From Phoenix dactylifera (lineage: Eukaryota; Streptophyta; Magnoliopsida; Arecales; Arecaceae): 64,000 nt of DNA. A model generated the notes under the pieces. It worked only from the letters and a program-made list of their open reading frames with translations. It was not told the origin of the DNA and searched no databases. Where the stretch lies: assembly GCF_009389715.1 (NCBI RefSeq), contig NC_052405.1, forward strand, positions 10,618,694 through 10,682,693, in the 5' to 3' direction. This document shows, in pieces, positions 45,623 to 59,122 of this stretch; the stretch's first letter is position 1; each line of letters opens with the position of its first letter. The position numbers and the translations under genes are program-made.

Positions 45623-48600
45623 ATGAAGGTTATCTTATGGAACTGTCGTGGCGCGGGGAAGCCTTCTTTTGCGCCGGCTTTCCGCAGGATGGTGCAGTTG
45701 CATAGTCCGGAGATATGTGTGTTGTTTGAGACCCGGCTATCCGGTAAGAGTCTACAGAAGGCTAGGAGAGCGGTTCCCCGGTCATGGGGATTTTATGCAG
45801 TGGAGTCCCAGGGGTTGGCGGGTGGTATTATAGTCACTTGGGCGCAGGGCTCTTGTAGGGTGGATGTGTTCCATGTATGTACACAGGAGGTGGTTGTAGT
45901 GATTTCGGAGGGCAGCAGAGTTTCATGGGTGCTTGCTGCAGTGTATGCCAGTACTGACTTCAGGGAGAGGCGGAGACTGTGGGAGGAGGCGTCTCAGTTG
46001 ATTAGTCAGGGGTATCCTATGATGGTGGCTGGTGACTTCAATTGCATTGTTGATCCTCAGGAGAAGATGGGGGGGAAGCCTTTTTCTTATGAGAGGAAGG
46101 TTAGGGAATTCCAAGACTTTTTGACATCGAATGGTTTGATAGATCTGGGGTTCTCCGGTCCCAGGTTTACGTGGTGCAACAATCAGCAGGGCCAGGCGAG
46201 AGTATGGGAGCGACTTGATAGGGCCTGTGCGACCGCTGGGTGGATTCAGAGCTTCCCGGATCACCGTGTGAGCCACTTGCCCAGGATGGCGTCGGATCAT
46301 AGTCCATTACTGGTGAGTACAGACACTTATATTCCAGTACGACCTCCCTTTAGATTTGAGAAAATATGGCTTTGTTATCCGAGATCATGGGAGATGGTGA
46401 GGGAGGCATGGAGTGCACCAGTTAGAGGAGATGCTATGTATCGGGTGTCCCGCAGATTGGAGTTGACAAGGAGGCGGTTGAGGAGGTGGAACCGTGAGGA
46501 GGTGGGAGACATTTTTAGGAGGATTGAGGAGTCTGAGGAGGCTATTGCTAGGTTACAGGCTCAGGAGGACCAGGGAGGTGGCCTTGCGGATGGGGAGATG
46601 GGGGAGCTCAGATCATTATTGACATTGCATGATGGTCTCCTTAGACAGCAGGAGATTTTTTGGAGACAGAAATCGAGGGTACAATGGATTGTGGAGGGGG
46701 ATAGAAACACTAGATTTTTCCACCAGGCGACAGTTATCAGGAGGCATCAGAACAGAATCAGAGTTATCAGGGATGAGGGGGGGCAGCTGTCGGAGGATCC
46801 GGAGAGGATTCAGAGGGTTATGGAGAGTTTTTTCAGGGCTAGGTGGACAGAGCAGCCTACAGGTGGGAGCATAGTGGATATCCTTTCGCCTGAGGTAGGG
46901 GTATCAGAGGAGGAGACAACAGAATTGACTAGACCAATTTCGGAGGTGGAGATCAGAGAGGCAGTGAGGTCCCTCGCGGGGGACAAGGCTCCAGGGCCGG
47001 ATGGCTTCCCACCCTTATTTTTTCAGAGATATTGGATGATAGTGGGTTGAGATGTGACGGCGGCTATACAGCAGTTTTTCAGCACAGCTGTGATGACATC
47101 AGAGTGGCAGAGGACTTTCATTACCTTGATACCGAAGCGGCAGGATGCCACGGAGCCGAGTCACTTTCGTCCGATTAGCCTTTGTACGACCATGTACAAG
47201 GCGACGACGAAGATCCTTGCGGTCCGATTGCAGTGTGTTCTTCCTAGGCTTATTAGCCCAGAGCAGGGGGCCTTTCTGGAGGGGCGGAGTATCTCTGACA
47301 ATGTACTTATTGCCTAGGAGTTCATGTTCGATCTTGGTAGGGCTCCGGTGAGGAGGAGTTTGATGGGGATCAAGCTAGATATGGAGAGGGCCTATGATAG
47401 GGTGAGATGGGATTTCTTGCAGCAGTCCTTGCGGAGGTTTGGATTTCCTGAGTCGTGGATCAGGTGGGTGATGGGCTGTGTGTGTGTCCCTTCCTTTGCT
47501 ATCCTGGTGAACGGGACGCCATCCCGGTTTTTTGTGTCGGCAGGGGGGTTGCGTCAGGGCTGCCCCCTCTCCCCCCTATTGTTCATCATGTGCTCAGATG
47601 CACTGTCTAGAGCACTACGACGGGTAGTGGCTTCTCAGGAGTTGGAGGTTTATAGACCGGTGGTGAGAGCTCTTCCGATTTCCCATTTGTTGTTTGCTGA
47701 TGACTGTTTGCTCTTGGTCAGGTCGTCAGTGCAGACGGCCCGGATCATCTGTGGGATTATTCGGGACTATTGTGCAGCATCAGGACAACGGGTCAATTTG
47801 ACCAAGTCATCTATTATTTTCAGCCCAAAGACCAAAGTGGCAGTGAGGCGGTCTATAGTGGAGACCCTGGGGGTGGGAGAGCAGGTGGGCATGATGACAT
47901 ATCTAGGGGTCCCACTCTACGGTCAGCGGTTGCGGCGGAGGGATTGTACAGCTATGGAGCTCAGCATCAGACGGAGACTAGAGGGGTGGCAGATGCATAC
48001 ACTCTCGATGATGGGTAGGATCACTCTGGTTCGCTCAGTTCTTACCTCGGTTCCTATCTATCTACTTTCCAATACTCTCATTCCAGTTACAGTCCTGAGG
48101 TCTCTTGAGCAACTGTTCAGGAACTTTATTTGGGGGAGATGCAGTGGCAGGGGGGGTATCCATTTATTGTCCTGGGATGTTGTGTGCCAGCCGGCTAGCT
48201 ATGGAGGTTTGGGGGTGCAGTCCCTAGTGGCGACACGGGAGGCACTGATTGCCAGACATGCAGTTAGACTTGTGCTTGAGCCAGAGGGTATGTGGTCCTC
48301 GCTGATGAGGGCCAAATATGGTGCCTTGGTTCCTGGGATGCGAGCTGGTCGTCACCATTCTCCGATTTGGAGGGAGATTTGTACTCGAGCAGGGGTGGTA
48401 CTTCCAGAGATTAGATGGATCATAGGCGATGGTCGGTCTATTGATGTGCTGGAGGATAGCTGGGTGACCGAGATACCGATCTGTCGCATGCCGACTATGG
48501 TTGATGTGACGAGTTTAGATGGCTGCAGGGTTAGCGAGCTGCTGACATCAGAGGGGGCCCGATGGAGGGAGGAGATGGTCCGGGAGGTCTTCGGGGAGCA

Positions 48601-49783
48601 GCTGGCGGAGTCGGTTTTGTCTCTTCCGGTTTCCATCGACGGGGGGGGGGGGGGGGGGGGGGGGGGCGACAGGCTAGTATGGGGTCCGACGGGACGGACG
48701 CGAGTGCGTGTCAGAGATCTCCGTGCACTGCTTGATAGGGAGCCGGCTCGTCAGATTGAGGGTGGCTGGATATGGAGATTGCGGATTCACCCGCGAGTGG
48801 CTTTATTCATCTGGAAGGTGGCCTGGGGCTGCCTTCCTACGAGGAGTCTGTTAGCCTCGCGTGGCATGGCGGTCTCTCAGTGCTGTGAGGAGTGTGCAGA
48901 TAGTGAGGAGACGATCGAGCATGTTATCTTGCACTGTCCCAGAGCCAGAGAGATATGGAGGAGATCACCGATCCTACTACCCGACTCGATAGTTTCTGCG
49001 CAGGATATGATACAGATGGTGAGAGCATCCATGTCGAGCCCCCGATCTGTGGAGGTAGGGATTTTGGTGGCATACCTGTCCTATCACATTTGGTTGGATA
49101 GGAATGCCGGACTATTTGAGGGGAGGAGGTCGTCCCCGAGGAGGGTGGTGGATAGAGCGACGCTATCTGCGAGGGAGGTTTTTGCGGCTGCTATGCGGTT
49201 TTCTTCTGGGATAGTCAGGGACATCTGGGGTACTCTCCACGCTGCTTCAGCGCCCCGTTTTGCCCTTGTTTCCTGGGTACCCCCACCCCTTGGCTATCTC
49301 AAAGTAAACTTCGACGGCAGTCGGTCAGTGGATGGTGTGGCTGGAGGGGTTGGTTTTGTGGTTAGGGACCACCTTGGCAGGATGATAGCAGTAGGAGGAC
49401 GACGCACGCCTGGACTCACAGTGGTTGGAGCAGAGCTGCGGGCGGCTTGGGAGGGATTATCCTATGTGTGGCGAGTACTTGGTGTGGAGCGGATCTGTCT
49501 TGAGGGAGACTCATCTGTGGTTGTCGACTGGCTTCGAGGGGCGGATCGGTTCGGGGATGGCCATCCCCTTATTCGGGAGGCTCGGAGGATGGTGCGGTTG
49601 ATGCACGATGTTCAGATAGGACATGTGTTCAGGGAGGCGAACAGGGCTGCATACTGGGTCGCCTCTTATGTTGCCCGGCACTCCGGTGATTTTACCTGGA
49701 CGTCTGATTATGACGTTCCTCCTTCTTTGCTCTTTTTACTTTCTCGCGATTTAGCAGGTTGTACTCACGTTAGAGTTATATGA
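45623..49783 (+). pseudogene. LINE ORF2 (endonuclease-RT-RNase H), two nonsense codons
   Basis: One frame of 1387 codons runs from ATG 45623 to TGA 49783, interrupted by TGA at 47048-47050 (codon 476) and TAG at 47315-47317 (codon 565). Both can arise by single transitions (from TGG and CAG). The apurinic-type endonuclease covers residues 1-230 (WNCRGAG, FETRL, AGDFN, SDHSP). The reverse transcriptase follows (GDKAPGPDGFPPLFF, FRPISL, FADD near 47690), then the zinc-binding region. RNase H at the C-terminus (NFDGS, AELRAAWEGL, LEGDSSVVVDW) keeps its D-E-D triad. A 26-nt G run sits in frame at 48641-48666. Target-primed reverse transcription would need full-length protein, so this copy is probably inactive on its own. 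Confidence 0.92.
48641..48666 (+). repeat. G homopolymer, 26 nt, inside LINE ORF2
   Basis: The tract encodes consecutive glycines and happens to keep the frame. Any length error of the assembly would shift the frame of the zinc-binding and RNase H parts. Confidence 0.85.
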
Positions 49784-49954
49784 AATGAGTAGCCGCTTTT
49801 ACCAAAAAAAAAAAAAAAAAAAAAAAGCCTGTCATGCTGAAATCCATCCCTTAGATCGCTAGAAGTAATAATTTTCGATGGACTAGCATGTGGTAAATTC
49901 TACTTAAGTTCTAATGGTACAATCTAGGTCAAAGTATAGAAGACACAAAAAATA

Positions 49955-52003
49955 TCATAATTCAAATAAATGGTTTTCGTAGAAAAGAGTCCAATCAGAA
50001 TCACCAGAAGAGAGCAACTCAACTCCCTGTCGGCTAAGGGATTCTGCGCATGGAATTGGTCCACAAGGCCACTCTGTGATGCTTTTTTGAACTGCAGTTT
50101 CATCACAGGCAAATTCAATGGACCCAAACCCACTGGCTATGTGCTGGTCATTTCCATCTTTTAGTACAGAGCTTCTGATGTTTGGCTCAAATCTAAGATC
50201 AAACACTGCTTGCATATCATCTTCTCCATGACAATTGAAGTTGTCCTCATCATCTGAAAGCCACTTAGAGCAATCCAGATCACCCATCTCAAAAATCCTA
50301 CTGACCAGTCCGTCTCGCCATGAAATCCTTGTCTCTGAACTCGGCAAGCCCTGTCCTTGAGAACAAGCCTCTTTTGCTGCAGAGGTCCTATTCCATGAAG
50401 GCTGCTGAAAATGAACTAAATCTACCGACTTTGAAGGTGTGACTGTGCACCCAAACTGGAAGCTACGCTCAGGTGATGGCAAAGTATCGCTTGCTTTATT
50501 AGTTTTCGACTTCGGCGACAAGTTTACTGTTCCAAGAAGATCCACCACAGAGTCCATCTCAAATGCAGGAAAACCACCTTGTTTTCTTGAGCTCGAATAG
50601 GATGTCAGCATGGAAACAACATTTCCTTCAACCAGGGATTCCCCAGAAAAGGGTGAAGTCCCTAAGGCAGAACCATAGCGGTATCCTCCTCTTTCTTGAT
50701 AAGGCTTAGGAAGAGTACGTTTAGAAGATGATGCTGCAACCCTTTCTAAAATCATAGAGAAAGGACTAATGCTACTCCCGGTAGAAGGAGTTCTTCGAAA
50801 GCCATAACCAGATGATGGTGTTGTTTCTAAGACAGGCGAGTTGAGACACAACAGCCCTCCAAGCTCAGGCGATTCCGTAGGGTTAGAATTAGCAGGAGAA
50901 AAGCTCCAATTCCCAAGATCAGGAGAACACTTGTTACCCAAAGCAGACATCTTTGTGGACAATAACGCATTTTCCAGCATGCCTTCTTCTCCCTGCCCAC
51001 AAGGAGGGAGAAGCCAATTCGCAGAAGCTTCAGCATTGCAATGCGGCAGCCGAACTCTAGAACTAGAACTGAAACTACTAGTGAGGCCAGAATTCGCATT
51101 CTCTGAAGGTGAAGAGAGCCAATGTATGGAAGCACAAGCGATGGGAGGCGGTGTTGAAGAATCTTGAAAACCTGGATTCCTGGTGACCTCCGGTCCACCT
51201 TCACCGACAGTGAGTATGCCTCTTGGCCTACATTTCCTCCGGTCTTGGACTCCGGCGATCACATGGCCGGCGGCAAAGCATGCAGGAGTGGGGGCAACAG
51301 AGGACCCAGCAAGAACCTCCGGGGAGATGGAGGCCTGAATTGGAGGCGTGGTGGCCGATGTTGGAGTATTTGAGAGCTTCTGCTCTCCTTCCTTCGCCTC
51401 CAAGACCACCTCAAGAGCAAAACCAGGAAGAGTTTTCTCCGGAGTAGAGGCCAAACAAGCCCCAGACATCAACCCACTAAAAGTTCCAACCTTTCGCCCA
51501 AAATTCACCTCTAAACTGAGCTCAGGGCCAGGATTCTTACCGTCCGAATAATCGCCGGAGCTCCGACCCTGCTCTTCGGAGCTCGGCTTCCTTCGATTCC
51601 ACCTCTGGAGCAGATCAGGAGTTCTGGGCTTCGAGGGCTTCTTCGATTTGATCTTCTTGGAGGCTTCCAAACTAGGTTTTGATGCATTCTTCTTGGAGCC
51701 CGGGAATCTGGAATCCTTCACGGAATTCTTGGAGGCCAGCGTTTTGGGGACCACAGGAGCCGATCTGGGTGTTCTTTGAAAGGGTTTCGGTTTCGGAATC
51801 GAGTCTTTAGAAGAGGAACTCGATAGAAGAAAGCCGAAGCAACCCCCTCTGGGGGCATCGGCGGAACCAGAAGGAGGAGGATAAGCTCCACCGCCATTGA
51901 GCTCCTTCAATGGATTTCGAGGACTCGGCTTCTTCTTCGTCTCAGATTTCTTCGCTAGGGTTGCTTCCGAGCTCTTCCTCCCGAGTTTCGAAGGTCGGTT
52001 CAT
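49955..52003 (-). CDS. Serine-rich uncharacterised plant protein, intronless
   Basis: The single open frame is 682 aa from ATG at 52003. The N-terminal 140 residues are basic and rich in Ser, Lys and Pro, with possible bipartite nuclear signals (KKIKSKKPSKPR). A small PRGGCFGFLLSSSSS motif sits near 50-65. LLQRWNRRKPSSEEQ follows near 130. The middle is low-complexity Ser/Pro/Thr. The C-terminal 150 residues are more structured and acidic (WRDGLVSRIFEMGDLDCSKWLSDDEDNF, SDWTLFYENHLFEL). No catalytic or membrane motif is seen. The length and conserved-looking ends make a real gene likely. I do not recognise a functional family and assign no role. A TATA box lies 280 bp upstream. The LINE inserted just beyond its 3' end. 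Confidence 0.85.
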   Translation of the reverse strand: MNRPSKLGRKSSEATLAKKSETKKKPSPRNPLKELNGGGAYPPPSGSADAPRGGCFGFLLSSSSSKDSIPKPKPFQRTPRSAPVVPKTLASKNSVKDSRFPGSKKNASKPSLEASKKIKSKKPSKPRTPDLLQRWNRRKPSSEEQGRSSGDYSDGKNPGPELSLEVNFGRKVGTFSGLMSGACLASTPEKTLPGFALEVVLEAKEGEQKLSNTPTSATTPPIQASISPEVLAGSSVAPTPACFAAGHVIAGVQDRRKCRPRGILTVGEGGPEVTRNPGFQDSSTPPPIACASIHWLSSPSENANSGLTSSFSSSSRVRLPHCNAEASANWLLPPCGQGEEGMLENALLSTKMSALGNKCSPDLGNWSFSPANSNPTESPELGGLLCLNSPVLETTPSSGYGFRRTPSTGSSISPFSMILERVAASSSKRTLPKPYQERGGYRYGSALGTSPFSGESLVEGNVVSMLTSYSSSRKQGGFPAFEMDSVVDLLGTVNLSPKSKTNKASDTLPSPERSFQFGCTVTPSKSVDLVHFQQPSWNRTSAAKEACSQGQGLPSSETRISWRDGLVSRIFEMGDLDCSKWLSDDEDNFNCHGEDDMQAVFDLRFEPNIRSSVLKDGNDQHIASGFGSIEFACDETAVQKSITEWPCGPIPCAESLSRQGVELLSSGDSDWTLFYENHLFEL

Positions 52004-52281
52004 GGCGTCTCTTCCCCCTCTCCCAAACCCTGACCCTTGCTCTCATCGAGATAGAGCCGTTGGAGGGGCCAAAAAAGGGGCCTTTTTTTTATTTGAATTG
52101 GAGACAACGTGGGGGCTCTTCGAGATTCGATACAGTCCCCCTTTTTAAAATCTCCGTCCGACGCGAGGTAGCTTCCAGTAACCGTCCATTTGGAGATCTG
52201 ATCGACTTGGACGTCCGGATCGGTCGGTGGGACATCACATGGACGGCGGAGATTGGTTGGCCTCTTTTCTTAGCTCGGTCG

Positions 52282-52288
52282 TTATATA
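52282..52288 (-). promoter_or_regulatory. TATA box of the serine-rich gene
   Basis: TATATAA on the minus strand, about 280 bp before the ATG at 52003. The AT microsatellite at 52326-52427 starts just upstream of it. Confidence 0.45.
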
Positions 52289-52323
52289 GCCGACCGGGTA
52301 GGGGAGAGGAGCCGGAGAAAAAA

Positions 52324-54879
<2,556 letters not shown>

Positions 54880-56000
54880 TATAGCTTATACCTGTATATC
54901 TAGTTTCCAATTTTTACTCTACTGCTAATGGCTATGGTCGCATATGATCCCTGCAGCACAGGTCAATCCATATATAATCCCTATGGTCCGGGTTGCTGGT
55001 AAATAAGTACCGAAGACAGTGATTAGGCGGCCACACTTAACTTTTACGGCTTAGGTCACGCCACAGTTACCTCCATAGCAGGGTCGCTAAATTAACCTCT
55101 ATATTATGGTCATGCCACAATTACACCCTGTGCATGATCACTCATAAATCTTCATTTCTTTTCAATACCATTTTCCAGTTTTACAATTGGACTTGCAACA
55201 ATTTCAATTTTTATATGCTTGATTCCATAATGATAATTCAATTATAACATTAATTAAAAAATTGCAATGATAAATTAGATTTCATATAATTATAAAATTT
55301 CATATATACTTTATTTATAATCATGATATCAAATTATACAATTAATTTTAAGCAAACACGACAAATTATAAATGTTATTTACCTTCCAGATGTCATAGAG
55401 AGTCTACTCGATTGACAATGACTCCTTCGGGATCTAATCATTCCCAAATCATATATAAATCAAATTCGGGCTACATCAATATTTTAAAATAATTTTTAAA
55501 AATTTTCAAAATTCTGAAAATGTTAATTTCTACGTTAATAATTATTATAGCAGGGAAATTGTTCGCCAACCTTTCTCCGTTTTCTATCGCAGGTCGGAAG
55601 AGGAGAAGCGGCACGGTGAGATCTTCCAAGGCTTTGCTCAAAGATAAGAGAGGATTAATGTGAGGGTGAGTGAGAGCTGTAACCTTTTCCCCTGTAATGC
55701 CAATGTGTATGCACACGGGGAAGAAGAGAGAGATAGAAAGAGAGAAAGAGACCGGGAGGAAAGAGAAAGAAAAGAAGAAGAAGAGAGGAAGAGAGGGAGA
55801 ACGAGAGAGAGAGAGAGAGAGAGAAACCGTGGGAGAGATAAGCGTGGGGCGGGAAAACAAGAGAAAACAGGGGCGCGGCCTCTGTTTTAAACGGAGCGCC
55901 ACCCCCTTTTTCTCTCTTCGCGTTCATCCACGGCGGTATTTGGGGCCTCTGTTTCTTTTTTTTTTTTGGGTGCAATTGGGGCCTCTGTTTTAACAGAGCT
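54880..56000 (-). mobile_element. Degenerate LTR-like sequence
   Basis: On the minus strand this block runs from a GC/CT-rich leader (GA tract at 55720-55826 on the + strand) through AT-rich sequence to a GTGCTGCAGGGATCATATGCG region. That layout repeats in the LTR-like block at 58005-59520. The termini are not defined and no target duplication was found. Confidence 0.35.
55720..55826 (+). repeat. GA-rich tract
   Basis: Imperfect GA/GAA repeats ending in a clean GAGA run at about 55803-55824. The long ORFs on both strands across it are composition artefacts. Confidence 0.8.
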
Positions 56001-57539
56001 TCTCATTGCTCATTTTGTACATGGTGTGGATGGACTTGGAAACCAGAACTATCCTCCACCTTAGGGGAAAAAACCCCATAGATCACTCAGCTGCTGCTTT
56101 TCTGGTTGAATAGGTGAATCTTTATCCTGGAATAATTACTGTGGCTGCACTTGGCCCACCTACAAATATCTAGTTGACCTCTTTTCTGAATATATTGCTC
56201 TGGATATGCTGTCTCCAGTTGACTTTCTCAATCTTCTCAACTTGTTCTTCTTGGTAGTGCAAAGGCTAATGTGTGCCTAATCTTTCTCCTGCTGGCTTTA
56301 GTAACTCTATTCATATAATGCATGCATCTTTGGTTGGTGTAACTTCTGGATTTTTTCCATAATTTGCTTCACTTTCAAGTATTTACAGGAACTTGAATTT
56401 GTAATTATTTTATTGCATAACATTTGCAGGTCAGAATAGTAATTTACTCAACTGTTCCTAGAAAGTCAAAAACACCATTGCTGCTAAAATTTCTGCATGC
56501 ACTCTGGGCATTTTACAGGCATCCATTCTAATTTGCAAATAGGATGATATAAAATTTGGTTTTCATTTTTTCTTTCTTCAAGAAATTAAATTATACGAGA
56601 GAATCTTCAACAGCCTAAAGCCGAGAAACCAAGTCTTAATTATATTGCTGAATACACCAGTCCACCTTAGCTTTGCTTTTCTGACTGTAGAAAAAAAAAG
56701 AGAAAAAAATAATTTCATAAAATTCATTGATCCTTCAAGATTCAATTTTAGTTCTGCTTTTAGGTCAAGAGTTTTCTTTCAATATACAATCAAGAGGGTG
56801 GGTGCACTTACATACAAGGCAGCACATTTCCAACCAATGTTTATACCCAGTGTCAATATGACTCTTAACTATTCTTGCTTTTTGACCATTTTGCTCCTAA
56901 TGTTATTTTAGAGAGTAATAGTTTGAATGGAGAAGATAGATCTTGCATCTCATTTTTCTAATGGTGATCCTGTTTTAAGAACTAATGCCTATGGTATTAG
57001 CATGTACCGCAGCTTTATGTAATCCAACTATAGAGAACAGAACTTTTCTATTGGAACCATGGTGAGAGGGCACATCAAAGCTTGGCTCATTAAAGAATTA
57101 TCAGACTTCACATTCCTTTTTTTTCCAGACTTTTCTAGTTAAAAGAACAATCAGATGATTGACTCTAATAGAGCAATGAAGTGCAGGAGAAAGTACTGCA
57201 TGATGTACATTATGGTTGGAAATTCTATGTTATAGTTGGCAAAATCATATTCATAACTGGTGTTATCCTGTAAGAACCCATAGTTTCTACATGCATGAGG
57301 CATGCATGAAATTAATTAGTGATCCAGTAAAAGAAAATCCAAGCTTATTAATTTGTTTGAATACTTAATCAATAATTAATTACATACTATGTTTGTAGAT
57401 AAAAACAAATTATTTCTAAAATTAATTATAGATGGAATACAAGTAGAACTATGTATGTGAAAAGAAATGGAGTTAGTCTCAAATACACATGTAAAAGGAG
57501 AAAAAGAACAAAGGAGATTCAGGTGAGCCTGGCAAGGTG
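56001..57539. other. Intergenic, no supported gene
   Basis: Unique-looking AT-rich sequence with no defined feature. Confidence 0.45.
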
Positions 57540-57579
57540 GCTCAAATAGCACAAAAGATCCTGGGATGTAACAACTCAT

Positions 57580-57960
57580 AATCTTACCTAAAAAGGCGCC
57601 CAACCAGAAGGTATTATTTGGATTTCTTGATCCTATATAAGCACCGAAGATCCAACCAATGAATAACCAATATGAGACTACACATATGTCTGCACGGATC
57701 ATCACATGGGATCATTACCATGCTTGTGGTTCATAGTCTCCTTCCATGAGAACCACACTCAAGGAAGACATTCAGAGAGTCACACAAAGCCAGACACTAG
57801 CAACAACAGAAAGAAAGCATCATCCATATTACTATCTGCTGAGGAAACACCTGAACCTCGAAGCTTCCTAATACGATCCCTTGCCAAAACCGAGAATGGA
57901 TTTAACATCTTCTTTTACTTCCTACCAGCATATTTGCCAGCTCAAGGAGGCTTCCTGTCG
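57580..57960 (-). other. Possible unrecognised small exons
   Basis: On the minus strand a frame starting MLNPFSVLARDRIRKLRGSG covers about 57905-57780. A second, hydrophobic stretch SYWLFIGWIFGAYIG ends at a GTAAG donor near 57590. Both read like real membrane-protein pieces, but the phases do not join cleanly and I recognise no family. Confidence 0.25.
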
Positions 57961-58015
57961 ATCATGAACTTAATATAACCTCGCCCATTTCTCGCTCATT
58001 GTCAGTGTGAGACAC

Positions 58016-58248
58016 GGGGCTGAAGTCGGCAGCCCTCGCCGACTTCAGCCCCGATTCATTTGGGGAAGGAGCCGGAACAGAGGATCGCGTGGGCGATCCT
58101 CTCCGGCTCCTCCGGAGGGGCAAACAAGGCAAGGGCGCCGCGAGATCCCCGCGGCGCCCCTCCTAGTCCATCCACGGCCGTGAATCGGCCGTGGATCTCG
58201 CTTGACATCGCGGCGGAGAACCGTTGCGATGGGGCTATAAAGCCCCAT
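58016..58248. repeat. Five consecutive perfect hairpins ending at a TATA box
   Basis: Arms/loops: 58016-58030/58038-58052 (15 bp); 58079-58088/58093-58102 (10 bp, extended by 8 bp outside a 3-nt bulge); 58133-58142/58150-58159 (10 bp); 58170-58180/58186-58196 (11 bp); 58229-58236/58241-58248 (8 bp, loop ATAA). All arms are exact. The last loop lies inside the TATA sequence CTATAAAG. Confidence 0.9.
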
Positions 58249-58756
58249 CTACTCCTTACCCTAGGGCATCCCGAGCTCCTCCTCCTCCTCTTCTTCCTTC
58301 CCTCCTCCTCTTCTCCGACCGGTGTACCCTCCCGACCAAGCGCCGCCCGGATCCCCCTCGCAGCCACCCCCTGTTCTGAGACCCATCTCCTTGGGTTCAA
58401 GCGTCGCCGCCGCCGCCTGACACCGGACCGAGCCTCCCCCGGCCGAGATCCGCCACTTCCGCCGACTGCCTGTAAGCCCTCTTCCGTTTGTGCTCTCCGA
58501 TCTTAGCCGATGCATGCTTTCCTCCCTTTGTTTTGGCCCCAAACCGAGACCACTCTCGGTCTCTTCCTCGTCAATCACCGCCGCAACCGCCGGCCGCTGG
58601 CGGCCGGCTGACCGTCGACCAAGAGGAGGCCGGAGGCCGGAGGCCGGAGGCCACCCGGGCTGGCCCTCTCCCTCTCTCTTCTGTCTCTCCTGCTTCCTCT
58701 GCCCGTGAGGGGGTTTGGGGAAGGAGGAGCCCATCACGGGCCAAATTGGGCCCGTT

Positions 58757-58822
58757 GGGCCCAGTCCACTGCAGGCCCAACTTGGGCCCAGTCCACTGCA
58801 GGCCCAACTTGGGCCCAGTCCA
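58757..58822 (+). repeat. 27-bp tandem repeat, 2.4 copies
   Basis: The unit begins GGGCCCAGTCCACTGC and repeats at 58757, 58784 and partially 58811. GGGCCCA words continue to about 58870. Confidence 0.9.
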
Positions 58823-59077
58823 GTCCGATTGGGCCCAGTCGGGCAGTACCCTTGTGGGCCCAGCTTGGGCCCTTTTCAGATCCAAGCCCGGAACCCGAAC
58901 CCGGATCCGAAACCCGGAACCCGAAACCCGAACCTATTGGGCCGTGCCCAATATGGGCCTATCGGGCCATGCCCATTATGGGCTAACTATGGGCCCTGTT
59001 GGGCCGTGTCCAATAATATTATTTTTGGATTTTTGCTTAATTCTGATATTAACAAAGAATTAATTAAATTTAAACAG

Positions 59078-59122
59078 GTGAACCTGATCCGCCTATCTGA
59101 AGTAGGAATTAAGCAAGAAGAG
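59078..59122 (+). other. 45-nt exon-like unit between consensus splice sites
   Basis: TTTAAACAG precedes it and GTAAGT follows. It is open in one frame (VNLIRLSEVGIKQEE). It could be an internal exon of an LTR-driven transcript, or chance. Confidence 0.3.

Larger units (their letters stand above)
43369..49826 (+). mobile_element. Full-length L1-type LINE
   Basis: The 6458-bp element ends in a 23-nt poly-A (49804-49826). It is flanked by an 11-bp target duplication GCCTGTCATGC (43358-43368 and 49827-49837). It has ORF1 with a CCHC knuckle and ORF2 with endonuclease, reverse transcriptase, zinc-binding and RNase H domains, the plant L1 layout. GC content is far above the flanks. ORF1 starts right at the 5' junction, so the 5' UTR is absent or very short and slight 5' truncation is possible. 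Only two nonsense codons and one probable frameshift are visible, so insertion is fairly recent. Confidence 0.95.

Noticed and set aside
55471-55993. Ser/Leu- or Arg/Glu-rich ORFs on both strands
   Set aside because: They are translations of the GA/CT repeat tract.
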